Source of the DNA: Cheiracanthium punctorium
Lineage: Eukaryota; Arthropoda; Arachnida; Araneae; Cheiracanthiidae
Direction of reading: 5' to 3'
Assembly: GCA_038373885.1 (NCBI GenBank)
Contig: JAWZYV010013019.1
Span: 434,001-498,000 of the forward strand
DNA: 64,000 nt
Numbering within the stretch: the first letter of the stretch is position 1; every line of letters begins with the position of its first letter. The position numbers were made by a program, and so were the translations under genes. The notes under the pieces were generated by a model. The model did no database searches and was not told where the DNA came from. It saw only the letters and a program-made list of their open reading frames with translations. Positions 1 to 11,645 of this stretch are shown here, piece by piece.

Positions 1-644
1 GTACTGTACGGAAACAGGAAATAATTAATATAGTAAATATGAATGAATGCCCATGATTTTTTTCACAAACTCGTTTTTTTAGAAGCACTCGTTTATAACG
101 AGCAAATATCGCGGTTCTTCCGTGCTCTTTATAAGCGAGTTCAATTGAATTAATTTACTTATAAATCCTTGTAAAAAAACACAACGAGGTATTTGAATTT
201 CATCAGCTTTAAGAAACAAATCGGGATTCTCCTTTATGAAAAAAATAGCATCTTTTTTTTTCATTGCTAAAAGTCACCAAATTTAGATAATATTTTTAAT
301 ATACAAACGTTGTTGTAAAATAACGGAATGTGATACGGGATTTCGTCGACTGTGGGTGTGGAAGCATCTTCATGTAGTCGTAATATTATTCACTACTCCA
401 TTATTACTGCAGTGCCAATCGAACGAACTTAACGCACTTTTTCAGACATGGCCCTGTAAAGTTTGTTTTTTCCATTGAGATTTAGAAAGCTCTGCCCATA
501 AAAGCCTTAAGTAAACATTTAAGGTCAATTATCATAAAAATGCTTTATAATTAGGAGAGATCCATATTTCAGTTTCATTAATTCATCTCTGTAAAACAAT
601 TTGTTTGTTGCGAGTTTTCATTGCATAAATTCGCGCTTTTCTAA
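1..644. other. AT-rich DNA, no feature seen
   Basis: I see no coding signal, terminal repeat or recognisable element here. The short open frames have no domain-like content. Confidence 0.5.
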
Positions 645-816
645 TACAGTGATTTCGCGATAAGTCGGATAATTTGAATACCCAGCTGTGTCGATATTTT
701 TATGCAGTGCCGGTCCGATCCAACACGGATTTAAGATAAGTCAATTAGTCGAACTTACGATAAGTCGAAGTTTTTCGACAGTCCCCAGGAATTCAACTTA
801 TCGCGAAATCACTGTA
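645..816. mobile_element. TA-flanked MITE with perfect 19-bp TIRs
   Basis: The left end at 647 reads CAGTGATTTCGCGATAAGT and the right end (796-814) is its exact reverse complement. TA dinucleotides flank both ends (645-646 and 815-816). The 168-bp element has no coding capacity. TA targets with CAGT-type ends fit Tc1/mariner or pogo-type cut-and-paste transposition; the superfamily is inferred. Confidence 0.85.
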
Positions 817-2092
817 ATTTATATTTTTGACATAGTCCCTTTTCTCTTCCTTTCGGAAAGAGCATTTAAGTAAATATACTCTGTTGTATCAATAAAAATT
901 AAGTAGTCCAGACTACTGACATCACTTAAATGTCAAAAGACAATGCTACGATCAGTAAATATTTACTCCGCTCTAACATTTAGGCCAGTAAAAGCCGTTT
1001 TAAAAGTAAAATAAAAAAGGAATTTTAAGGCGTTCTAACTAAGCGAATTAAAATTTAAGACTGCTCTTTCTTCTGCCTCCCCCCCCCTTTTTACCAATAT
1101 AGGCGTAACAGAACTTTTGAACAGCTTTGAAAGAAAGATTTTCAACGCATTAATAATAAATATTGCTTTTTCGTAAACTTTTATTTTATTTAAGCTTTCA
1201 ATTTTCAGAAATAAAAAACACACAGATTTTCAACACATTAATAATGCTTTATCATAAACTTTTATTAACAGCAAACCTATAAGTTGCTTGCAATTTTCAG
1301 AAATAAATTTTAAACACAAAATAGTGTTTCAAAATGATCCAATGCCCTATCCCTTTCGGAAATATTTTAAAGTACTATGTGTTTGATATTTCTTTTTCCT
1401 GTATCTTTTACAACTCTTATAGGTTGACAGTTTTAAAAGCGCATAATAGAGCTTGCAAAGTCTCCAGCATGATTGAGTTTTATAAAAATCTGCTCACAGG
1501 TTGCGTTATTGCACTCTTGCGAAACTGAATGCTTCATTGCACTCACTCTAAACTGAAAAGAGTGGACAGACAAGCTGACTCCTAAAAAGTCAAATTCCGG
1601 GGAAAATAATCATCCGTCTAGAGAAGTAAATATTTTCAGTCTCTGAAAGTGTATAATATGAGTTAGTTAAATCAAATTATTAATTACTTTAATCAAGGTG
1701 TCAATTCCAAACTTTTTACTTCGATAATAAATCGACAACGATTGAATATTTAACTGTTTTAGAAATTGGATTCTTTTTCTGATTTTACTCATTCAGGAGT
1801 GACTATTCACTTTATCAGTTTCAGAGTGCAGGCATTTGATTAGTAAGGGGGAGAATGGCATATATTTCATCAATTTAATGAGCTTTCTTAAGCTACGGGA
1901 TCGAAATGCCGATAAACATTTCGGATTCTCTGCCTTTTTTTAAGTTAAAAAACCTCAATAATTGCATGTTTTTGTTTACAGAATTAAAAGAAATAGTTCT
2001 TTTTATCATAATATGAAACGAAATGTATGTCTGATCAGTAATAATAACAGTATTTAACTCTTATTTTTATTGATATTTTCTTTCTATACACA
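817..2092. repeat. AT-rich DNA with one 88-bp tandem duplication
   Basis: Two diverged units of about 88 bp occur at 1136-1223 and 1224-1312. Each begins AGATTTTCAACRCATTAATA and ends near an AATTTTCAGAAATAA motif. A poly-C run lies at about 1080-1087. I see nothing else in this interval. Confidence 0.5.
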
Positions 2093-3118
2093 TCCTTATA
2101 AATAAAAATGAAATTCTGTTTGTTTGTTTGTTTGTTTGTTTGTTTGTTTATTTGTTTGTTTGTTTGTTTGTGGATTTGATTCGTATACAAATCCACAAAA
2201 ATGGACCTATCAGCCTGAAATTTTGCACAGATATGTAAAATAATATAGAATAAATGATAGTCCACTTTAAAACTTTGAAAGTCCACCCGTTCCCGGAATT
2301 TAAGAGATTTTTTATGTTCTCCACGCAAAAAGCTTTCCGTAATTGTAACCCCTGTAGTGAAAAAAGTGTGAAATAAGGATCGTGGTTGCCATGTGTGGCG
2401 ATTTTGCCGAATAAAATGTTTTAAATTCTCAAAGTAAAAATAAAAGAATAATAATGATTTTTTTTTTGTTAGTTTATATTCGTAAGGTTATTTTTTTAAA
2501 ATTATAATATCGTGTGCATGGGAAATCGGAGCAGGAATGAAATGTTTTATACGCAAAACAATAAGAATTGAAGATTTCCGAGGCTAATATGTTAAAATTT
2601 TTTAGTTTGGCGAAAAAATAAAATGGCTCAAATGCCGAGAAAGTGAATTCTAGCGGTTTGCACTGTTTCCGGCTTGGAATTTACTGAGAGCTTAAGGAAA
2701 CGGATTTTTGAAAACAAGTGCAAAGGTTTTATTAGAATACAGCATTAAATTTTAATGATCCGTGCGGAAATAATGCAGTTATTAAGGGATTTCAAGCGAT
2801 CTATCTTCAGCATTCTCGCCAATTGAGTGCATTGATTTTAGTTGGGGGAATTCCGCCAAATTTCAGATAATTGAAATCTTCGCATATAGTACATCGGAGT
2901 AACGATGAATAAAACATGTTATAGTTGATAATTTAAAAAATGAGGCTGTATTAAGGGATTCCACTTTTCAAAAAAATGCCTGGCGGTCGCACCATTTCCC
3001 ATTTTGATTGCTGCTAAGTCAATGCTTCGAATGATTCCCTGAAAAAACTCTTGCAAAATGGCGTATATTGGCACTTTGGCGAGGCTTAGATTTGAAACTG
3101 GATTTTATTTGAGACTGG
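2093..3118 (+). mobile_element. Helitron-like non-autonomous unit, copy X1
   Basis: The unit starts TCCTTATAAATAAAAATG after an A and ends in CTGG followed by T. This matches the Helitron rule of 5' TC, 3' CTRR and insertion between A and T. A (TTTG)n tract lies at about 2117-2171. A close copy (X2) lies at 4030-5018 with the same start and end, and a reverse-strand relative lies at 55330-55470. No Rep/helicase coding sequence is present, and I could not find a strong 3' hairpin, so the class is inferred. Confidence 0.55.
2117..2171. repeat. (TTTG)n microsatellite
   Basis: About 13 tandem TTTG units with one interruption, inside Helitron-like copy X1. Copy X2 keeps only a rudiment at this position, so the tract expanded after the copies diverged. 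Confidence 0.9.
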
Positions 3119-3120
3119 TA

Positions 3121-4029
3121 TCTATATTAATAAAACAATGTGTGTAAACTGTTTGTTTGTCTGTGTCTCGCGTAGCTCGCAAACGGGTGATCGTAGACCT
3201 ACCAATTTTTGAACGGAAATTCTCCATGACAGGTCCCGACACACCTCGAAGCGATTTTTTCAAAATTCGAACTATTTTAGGAAATATCGATAAAAACGTA
3301 TCGCAAAAGGCTAATTTTTGCTTTCCGCCATTTCGTAATTGTAACCACACAGTGCATTAAGCGACAATTAAGCTTATCTAGGTTGCCACATTCGGCAGTT
3401 CATTAAATGATTCAGACTCTTGAAGTAAAAATAAAAGAATAACGATTTTTTTTTATTTTGACTAGATTATTTGTAAGGTTGTTTTTAAATTAAAATATCG
3501 TGTGCATGTGAAATCAGAGCGGGAATGAAATGATTTATACTCAAAAGAAAAATAGAATTTGGAAATTTTCCGAAAATAAATGTGCAACTTTTTAATTGGG
3601 CGAAAAATAAAAGGGGTTGATGTGCGATTTTGAGGAGGATTCTAACGCTTGGCGCTATTTATCGTAATTTAATAGTCTGCTATTTGGGTTATGAATACAC
3701 CTGCGTATAAGTTGTTGAAATTTTCATTCAGTTGGAATTGTGCATTTTTCTGAGCAGCTTTATTGCATCTATTTCTAATATATTACATCCAGAAAAAAGG
3801 ATGTTAGAAATATCAATTTTAATTTTGTTTAATCACACTCATGAATAATGATACACTTTCCAACTTAATAAAATAAGGAACGAAAATAGGGAAGACCTAT
3901 GGATTATAACTCTTTTTATATATAGCACTTTAGTGCGTATTTAAAATCTGAAAGTGTGTCAGATTTTCTATGATTCTAGCGCTTGGCGCAATTTAATGAG
4001 AGGGTATTTTTAAAAACAAGCGTAGGTTA
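3121..4029 (+). mobile_element. Helitron-like unit Y, diverged and interrupted
   Basis: It starts TCTATATTAATAAAACAATG directly after A3120. Its middle is a diverged homologue of X1 and X2, sharing the AAAATAAAAGAATAA and ATATCGTGTGCATG motifs. The segment at about 3830-3990 instead matches 47700-47830 (shared ATAGCACTTTAGTGCGTAT), so a different repeat is embedded here. The unit is cut off where X2 begins. Confidence 0.45.
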
Positions 4030-5018
4030 TCTTATAAATAAAAATGAAATTCTGTTTGTCAATTTGTTGATTTGGGTAGTATACAATTCCACAAAAATGG
4101 ACCTGTCAGCCTGAAATTTTACACAGATATATGTAAAATAATATAGAATAAATTATAGTCCACTTTAAAACTTTGAAAGTCCACCCGTTCCCGGAATTTA
4201 AGAGATTTTTTATGTTCTCCACGCAGAAAGCTTTATGTAATTGTAACCCCTGTAGTGAAAGTGTGAAATAAGCATCTTGGTTGCCATGTGTGGCGATTTT
4301 GCCGAATAAAATGTTTTAAATTCTTAAAGTGAAAATAAAAGAATAATAATGATTTTTTTAGTTTATATTTGTAAGGTTATTTTTTTAATTATAATATCGT
4401 GTGCGCATAAGAAATGAGAGCAGGAATGAAATGTTTTATACGCAAAACAATGAGGATCGAAGATTTCCGAGACTAATATGTAAATTTTTTTAGTTTGGCG
4501 AAAAATAAAATGGCTGATAGGCCGATTTTTAGAAAGTGAGTTCTAGCGGTTTGCACAGTTTTAGGCGTTTTGGCGCAATTTACTGAGAGCTTAAGGGAAT
4601 AGCATTTTTGAAAACAAGTGTATAGGTTTTCTTAGAATACAGCATTAAATTTTAACTATCCGTGCAGAAATAATGCAGTTATTAGGGCATTTCAAGCGAT
4701 GTAGCTTCAGAATTCTCGCCAATTGAGTACATTGATTTAACTTGGGGGAAATCCGTCAAATTTCAGAAAATTGAAATCTTCGCATTTAGTACATCGAGGT
4801 AACGATGAATAAAACATGTTATAGTTGATAATTTAAAAAATGAGGCTGTATTAAGGGATTCCACTTTTCAAAAAAATGTCTGGCAATCGAACCATTTCCC
4901 ATTTTGATTGCTGCTAAGTCAATGCTTCGAATGATTCCCTGAAAAAACTCTTGCAAAATGGCGTATGCTGGCACTTTGGCGAGGCTTAGATTTGAAACTG
5001 GATTTTACTTGAGACTGG
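4030..5018 (+). mobile_element. Helitron-like unit, copy X2
   Basis: This is a roughly 1-kb direct repeat of X1. It starts TCTTATAAATAAAAATG after an A and ends CTGG before T. Similarity runs through the whole unit with scattered substitutions and small indels. The TTTG tract of X1 is nearly absent. There is no coding capacity. Confidence 0.55.
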
Positions 5019-5020
5019 TA

Positions 5021-6081
5021 TATATAATAAGACTGGTGATAGATAAAAATGAATGTTGGTATGTGTGTAGGAGGTTGAAAAACTCAGCACCGTTTCACCG
5101 ATTACCATGAAATTTGGTTCACCTAAGTCTTTTATCATGGAGAAGGTTTTTATGCTATACGTTTTCCTCTAACTTGCCACTAGGTGGCGCAGCAGAACGT
5201 CGAATTCTATTCCGTTTAGCCGTTTGCTATGCGAATATCGTCCAACCCATTTCGATGAAATTTGGTACACGCGGATATTAGAACACGGAGAATATTTTTC
5301 ACTATCCATTTTGCTGTAACTTGCCGTTAAATGGCACTGCAACGCATCAACCTCTATACCGTTCGACTGATCGGCATAAAATTTTTTATACTTACACATT
5401 TGAGCACAAAAAATATATTCTAACTGTGTTCCTTTTGATGTTACTCACCATTAGATGGCACTGCAATGCATTATTGTTTTAACTCGGCACTAGATGACCC
5501 TGCAGCAGGCCAAATTCCTGACCATTCAAACGGTCGCTATGAAAATCAGTATACATAGCTATTTCAACAATGAGAATATTTTGGCGTTATCTATTTTGCT
5601 ACAACTCGCCACTTGACGGCGCTGTAGCAAATCATTACTTTAATTAATCACTAGATGGTTAACTGACCACTAGATGGTAACTGATTGCTATGAAAATAGG
5701 TATACATAGATATTTGAACACGGGGATGAGTTTGGCGCTATCCATTTTCCTATAACTTGCCACTCGATGTTGCGTCCACACATGAACTTCAGGACTATTC
5801 AGCCGATCGTCATGAAAATTCGTATACATCGATATCTGAATGCGAAGAATATTTTCGCCATATCCGTTTTGCTAAAACTCGCCACTAGATTGCGCTACGT
5901 CGTATCGCCTTCTGCACCGTACAAACGATTGCCTTGAAATTCGGTATGCATGATTATTGAACACAATATAACGCGATATCAATTTTGCTATATCTGTTTA
6001 TTACAATGAATAGTAATCACCACAAATCGTAATATCAAAAAGTCCATTCATTCCCGTGCGAAGAACGGGTACTTCAGCTAG
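5021..6081 (+). mobile_element. Non-autonomous Helitron with hairpin and CTAG end
   Basis: The 3' end has the inverted pair CCCGT (6053-6057) and ACGGG (6065-6069), then a short spacer and CTAG (6078-6081) followed by T. This is the canonical Helitron 3' hairpin plus CTRR terminus. The 5' boundary near 5021 is less sure because it reads TA rather than TC. The interior is a diverged tandem array of units of about 100-150 bp, each with a motif close to AACTTGCCACTAGGTGGCGC (near 5172, 5322, 5436, 5479, 5594, 5750 and 5870). There is no Rep/helicase gene. Confidence 0.65.
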
Positions 6082-6305
6082 TAAGTAATAAAAATATATT
6101 GGCGTAATCGACTAAATTAAGATTATTTGTTGTCTTTTTCATTTATAAATATGTATATTTATTTATATATTACTTCAAGGCATGGGACTACCCTGCCCCT
6201 CAAAAAAGAAAAAAAAAGAAAAAATTAAAAGAAAGAAAAGAAAGAACGAAAAAAAAAAAATCACCGTTTTTCCAAAGAAAAAAGATATTTGCTTATTTTA
6301 TAGGT
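6082..6305. other. Purine-rich low-complexity DNA
   Basis: A GA/A-rich tract at about 6205-6260 lies between the Helitron end and repeat family T. Nothing else is seen. Confidence 0.6.
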
Positions 6306-6443
6306 TATATAATTGGGATTCGAAAACCGTTTTGCTTCTATGATAAATAGGTAAGAAATAATGAAGCATAAGGGTAGTATTTTGTACAGCAATAAAATCT
6401 TTAAACGCGTTTTCTGAAGAAGTGTGTTTTCCGTAAGTTTTCT

Positions 6444-7144
6444 TTAAGGGAACAAGGGACATTAAAATTCAAAATTTTCAATTTTGATGTTTTACTTGTA
6501 ATCATATGTAAAATTGTTTAACATAAAATCATAGTTCTTTAATACAATAGTTTGCATCTGTATTGAAACTAAAAATTAAAAAATAAATAATTTTTTAAAT
6601 AAAAACTTGATACTTTTTTGAAAAAAAGCACCTTCTATTTTTTTACTTAAAATATCCCATGCGCATTCCAAATTAATAAAAATCTATAACTTTTTAAATA
6701 TGCACTTCCATTATATGTATGAACATATCTGTGCATTCATTTTTATGTGTGACAAGGTTAAGCTTTGTAAAAAAATTAAATTCATGTGAGATGAAGCATT
6801 TTTTCAAATTTATATCCTATTGTTCCATTTAAATCCCTATATCTCTATTTATAAACTTTTGTTTGAAACTTCAATGCACTATTATGTTCATATATGCATT
6901 AAAAGTATACTCTAAAAAAATTACAGCTTTTTATTAATTTGGAATGCGCATGGGATATTTTGAAAAAAATATTGAATGCACATTTTTTTCTCAAAGATAT
7001 TAATATATTTTTGAAAAAAGATTTACCTTTTATTTTTAGTATTAATATAGATGTAATCCTTTGTGTTAAACAACTTTACGTATGATTTGAGACTAAAAAT
7101 TAAGAAATGACAGTTTGCAATTTTAACGTCCCTTGTCCCCTTAA
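6444..7144. mobile_element. TTAA-flanked foldback element, 700 bp
   Basis: TTAA at 6444-6447 and 7141-7144 flanks inverted ends of the form GGGRACAAGGGACRTTAAAAT. The inverted arms are about 335 bp each and meet near 6790; a central motif close to ATCCCATGCGCATTCCAAAT appears in both orientations at about 6653 and 6940. The family T paralogue at 44.5 kb lacks the insertion. A TTAA target suggests piggyBac-type mobility. Confidence 0.7.
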
Positions 7145-7244
7145 TACGATTAAAGTCATACCACATAATATGCTTAAGATATTGACTTGAAACTTTGTCA
7201 GGACATCTTGATCATTACCAGCTGTGTTATGAAGCAAAATATAA

Positions 7245-8034
7245 TACAGTAGAACCTCAATTCATCGTTTTTCATGGGGTGCTTAGGAAAATACGATACA
7301 TGCGGGAAAACGACAAATGCGGGTTTTAGTCAAAATACGAAGAAATCAATCTTTATGCATATACACAATGACTGTATACCAACCAATACTAATTTGTTAC
7401 AAACATATAAATCGAATATGAAAAGTAAGTGATACTTACTTTAAAAAATCCGTAATTTTATATGGAGTTTTTCATTATTTTGAAATTTCGGAAATTAAAT
7501 AGTAAATTTTCAAGATTTACAATATTTTTCTGGTTCTCTTATGTGATTTTATGTTCATATAAAAAGTTAACAGTTTCAAATAGCGTTATTGCTTCAGACC
7601 AACTTCGTACTAGTGCAGGCTTAGCCTCATGGGAATGAACATTATCCGCTGCTTCACAATTATTTTCATTTTTTGCATTATCACACGTTTCTTCCATGTT
7701 TAGGATACCGCATGCCTCACCATCTTGATTAATGGAAATATAATCATTAAATTTCACGCTATACACATCTTCATCGGGCAACCACTGCTCATCTGATCAT
7801 CAATAAACCAAGAAATAATACTAGGAAACAATTACAATTTGTATGACATATGGATCCCCTTAACGTTCATTTTCATTTTGGTCAGGAGAAAAATTTTACA
7901 ACGATGAGCGCGGGAAAGTCACTTTTTGGCGAACGATAGATGCGGGTTTCTTTAACGTTATTCAAATACAATTTGTGCAGGGACCATAGAAATAAAGCGA
8001 TCAGTGCGGGAACGATAGATCGGGGTTTACTGTA
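7245..8034. mobile_element. pogo/Tigger-like element, internally deleted
   Basis: TA dinucleotides at 7245-7246 and 8033-8034 flank ends CAGTAGAACCTCAATTCATCG and, on the opposite strand, CAGTAAACCCCGATCTATCG. These diverged inverted repeats are of the pogo/Tigger style. The interior encodes a transposase C-terminal remnant on the minus strand. The paralogous site at 44.47 kb is empty. Confidence 0.75.
7539..7781 (-). pseudogene. pogo/Tigger transposase C-terminal remnant
   Basis: This 80-codon minus-strand frame lies inside the pogo-like element. It has the composition expected of the acidic tail of Tigger/pogo transposases: an FNDYISIN motif near residue 12, an acidic and asparagine-rich middle, then a closing stretch SEAITLFETVNFLYEHK that resembles their conserved EAL...L..FLE ending. 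The DDE catalytic region and DNA-binding domain are missing, and codons just upstream include stops. It is a relic and not a host gene. The assignment comes from family knowledge of tail architecture, so it is moderately sure. Confidence 0.55.
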
Positions 8035-8335
8035 TTTCTAAGCTTATTTATTAAATTTATGTCCATTTTGTTTTTCAAAAAAATACTTTTTTTAGGAAAA
8101 ATACTAAGTTCTCATATAAAAATTGAAATATTTCCATAACCATTAGAATATTTGCAAATCCTTTGGTTCATAACACAGATAAATATGTTAGTTATGTACT
8201 GTATAAGTAGTATTAAAAAATATGTTATTAGAATTGTTTACAGAAGGTGTGGCGCTAATGCAATTTTTTACCAAAATTTCAGCTAAATTTGTCAATATTT
8301 CAAAGTTTGCATTGAATAATTTTATTTAAACTGCA

Positions 8336-8563
8336 CTTAACAAAAGTGAAATGGTTAGGTATATTCCAAACGAAATATCTATATATTTTTCCCTGTTAAA
8401 CGAATTCATTAACTTGAAAAACAAAGGGGGGTTAAGCGTCCTTCAGGAGTATACATCCATTCAAGAAATGGATGAAGAAGCAAATTTTACCAATAAAGCC
8501 ACCTTTATAAAACATTCCGACAAAGTTGAAAATAATTTATAATTTCGGTTTGTTTGTTTCTCA
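8336..8563 (+). other. Short unassigned ORF region
   Basis: A 63-codon frame (8351-8542) follows family T directly. It has no recognisable domain, no splice-site support and AT-rich codons. I cannot tell a relic from chance. Confidence 0.2.
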
Positions 8564-9267
8564 GGCTACATTCGTAAACGACAAACTCGTTGCACGAGTT
8601 TTAGTTAAGAAAACTGGAATGCGAATGCTATCAGCTTCTTTTGACTTTACGAACAGCTTCAGCTTATATATTTAGTTTCGTCGCCCAGGAGATGTGTTTG
8701 TTTACAATTCGTGTCTGTTGTTATTTTGGCCGATGAGAATTTTTAGTACATACTCAGTATAAATCTGTTTATTTTTTTCCCTTTCCTGATCAAAATTTAG
8801 AAATTTCAACTTAAACTTGCATTTATTCAAAAGTATTTAGCAAGAGAAGCTCATATTTCGCTAATAACGGTTTCAATCAACTTCAATCTCAACACTAAAA
8901 ACATGTATTTTTGAATTTACTAAAATGAAAAATACAAGAAAATGATTATCTTCGAAAAATTCTGTACCGTTGCAGTTTCTAGCGTGCGCATGAATTTCTT
9001 CCTCGAAAAAATAATATTTGCAGCTTCAGAATACATAAAATGCTTGAAACTCAGACACCATTTCATAACAACAACAACGTGCAGCAAGTAAATCTTCTCA
9101 ACAAACTAGATAAACCTGCCCCGTGCTCAGTTTACTTAGTTTGAAACTAACCGCACTCAGTTTTGTATACGAACGCTCTACTGAATGCACTCAGTTTCGT
9201 TTACGGACACCTTGGACAAAAAACTCGTAGCACAAGTGTAACTCGTTTGTCGTTTACGAATGCGGCC
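8564..9267. mobile_element. TIR element with GGCYRCATTCGTAAACGAC ends
   Basis: The left end GGCTACATTCGTAAACGAC (8564-8582) is matched by an inverted right end with GGCCGCATTCGTAAACGAC (ending 9267), a 17/19 match. Similarity continues inward through the AACTCGTTTGTCG region. No convincing target duplication was found, so the superfamily is open. There is no coding capacity in the 704 bp. Confidence 0.6.
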
Positions 9268-11142
9268 ATTGTCTTATCTCTGTCCGCGCTTTAGTGCTGT
9301 TAATATTCATTGCTTGAAATGAAATTTATAAACATCATTGATCATTCTTACATCAACATATATTTAAGGAAATCAATGTATTAACCCTGAAATGCCCCAA
9401 ATTTCCAATTTGATGCCGGACTTTTAAAAGATGTTCACTGCAAGATTAGAGTACAAGTCAAATTTCGCATGTCATTTTCACATATAAAATGTAGTTTTTC
9501 ATAAAATAATTTATTTCTGAATAATAAAAGTTTCACATATTTTGTCAAACTGCGTGCTTTTCAAAAAATTTATTAGCTATTGATAAAACATACAAGGAAT
9601 TTAGTTTACACTCGTGAATATTGCGTGATCGTCAGCGAAAGTGTTTAAATTTAGGCAATTAAAGGTTAAAGATTTAACTTTCTCTTTTATTTTACTGTTT
9701 TATTTTGAATCATCTTACGAATTGAATCATTGGGAACACCATGAATTTTTTTTTTTTTTTTAAGTTCATGAAAAAATATTTCATTTCATAAATGAGGAGT
9801 CCAGAAAACATTTTCTGGGGACTTTTCCTAGACTTTTAAAGTACATCATTGGTTCCCTAAGAGCACGACACCCCCAAGTGACCCTTAAATAACAGTCACA
9901 ATCCGGTCACGAGAAGTCATTGCGACTTCTATGCGTAGTCATCGTGAGGTTGATATGTCCTACTCTCGTGACGGATGCACTGGATAAATCTTGTATAATT
10001 ATTATAATATTAAATAAATCTGGATAATTATGTTCCAAAGAAAATATTCTTGCTTGCGTTTTAAAAAAGAAATTATATTATTCGAACAAGAAATACTGCG
10101 CTAGAGAGTGAAGTTTGGCTAAGTATAGATTTAACAGAATTCTCAACCATGAACGGAAAAGCACTTCCTTTTTCCTAAAACATCACGTAAATATTTACAA
10201 TCCCCGAAGAAGTTATATTCGGCGAAAAGAAGCAGAAAAATAAAAGAATATACTCTGATGCCATCTAGCATACTCTATGACAAAAGGGGATTAATAACGT
10301 TAAAAACTAATCGTAGGGAGCACAGAGCATTTTGCCGTTACTTGATTCTCTTTTGTGATCGCTCCCCCCCCCCCTCTTAAAGGAGGGAGGCGCAGCCTAT
10401 TATTTTTAGATTGTTGAGAAAATAGGAGGGAGGTTGATGCCGACCACCCCCCCCCTCCAAATTTTCCTTTCCCCTTCCGCCTTTCCCTCCACCCCCCCAA
10501 CCCCCGGACTCGTTGGGCTTAATTAAATTCCTGACTGTTTTTAAACCTCTTCATTTGCTGGCTGGGGAAGCATTCCGTACAAACTTTCCTCCCTGATAAA
10601 ATATACTACGCACAGTTAGCTAGCTAGCTAGCTATAGCCTCCCCAAGCCCGAGAGATGTTGGGACTAAGTACAAATTCTGCGAAAGTGTGTGTGTGTGTG
10701 CAAAGGCGAAAAAAGTAAATAGGAATTGTGTCATTTTTGTGCCTTGGAAAAGAGATCTCGTAGTTGCTTTAATTAAACGGACGCGAAACGGAACGAAGAA
10801 TGGTATTACTAATACACCAACAATGGTTATGCAATCTTTGTGTTTTGTTTCTTAGAAATGCATTTTGTAACGAATATTATCTAAGAGCCGTGAATGTAAC
10901 GAATCAGTGTAACGAATAGAGACTTCGTAAATAATCAACGAGCCGTGTATTATCAACGAGACTTGATTTTTCCGTGATATTTAAAACATGTTTTAAAACT
11001 GAAAAATTTTCTTATTGCTCTAAAAATTTAAGCTAACAGCATCTTGATGTATTCTAAATATTATCAGATATGAGTTTTAATCAACCGTCCTGGTTGTATT
11101 ACGTGAATAAATGGATTATTTTTATAAGCTGGTGTGTACTAG
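9268..11142. other. No gene seen; C-rich and simple repeats
   Basis: Poly-C and purine-rich blocks lie at about 10364-10500, an AGCT microsatellite at about 10616-10635 and a short TG run at 10687. Repeated TAACGAAT and GAGCCGTG words occur at 10867-10960. The open frame over 10300-10500 is low-complexity and is not called. Confidence 0.5.
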
Positions 11143-11426
11143 TTAATCCATTTGTGCCTGGATATTTTTGCGACTTTATTCGATTTTTACTGATAACAGA
11201 AATAGTAGATAAATTTCTGATGTCAACTTCTTGAACAAGGGATGACTTCTTTTAAAATCATTATGCATAAAAATAGAAATATCAACATCCTACTTGCTCA
11301 TGTTAAAATATTTTGTAGAGTTGAGGCTCAATACTCATGAAAAAAGGCTAGGAAAAATAAATAGCGTTTTCGACTAATAGCGAAAATGCCGTCCCAAAAA
11401 AGGGACACTAGGCATAAATGGGTTAA
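11143..11426. mobile_element. TTAA-flanked MITE (piggyBac-like)
   Basis: TTAA at 11143-11146 and 11423-11426 flanks inverted ends TCCATTTGTGCCTGG and, on the opposite strand, CCCATTTATGCCTAG (12/15). The 276-bp interior is non-coding. A TTAA target with CCC-type ends is the piggyBac signature. Confidence 0.7.
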
Positions 11427-11579
11427 CGTGTTTTATACAGGACATCCGAACATTGTGAGAAAAAACCCTCGTTAAAATTTTTATTTTGCATGGATGTCGG
11501 GAACGAGCCAAAAGCGATACGAAATTCGAATTTCATCTGTTTGGAATGAATTTTTGAACTGTCTGTTTCATCTTCATTC

Positions 11580-11645
<66 letters not shown>

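Larger units (their letters stand above)
6306..8335 (+). repeat. Repeat family T, copy 1, interrupted twice
   Basis: Three pieces (6306-6443, 7145-7246 and 8033-8335) align in order with one inverted segment at 44013-44735. Shared landmarks include AAACGCGTTTT, TAGCTGTRTTATGAAGCA, GGAAAAATACTRAGTT and ATAACACAGATAARTATGTT. Copy 1 is split by a TTAA-flanked foldback (6444-7144) and a TA-flanked pogo-like element (7247-8032), neither present in the 44-kb copy. The class of T is unknown. Confidence 0.75.

Noticed and set aside
5160..5900. CRISPR-like or satellite array on its own
   Set aside because: The repeated motif lies between Helitron ends and is better explained as an internal minisatellite of that element.
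10300..10500. 66-codon glycine/arginine-rich ORF
   Set aside because: Purely a translation of poly-C/G blocks.
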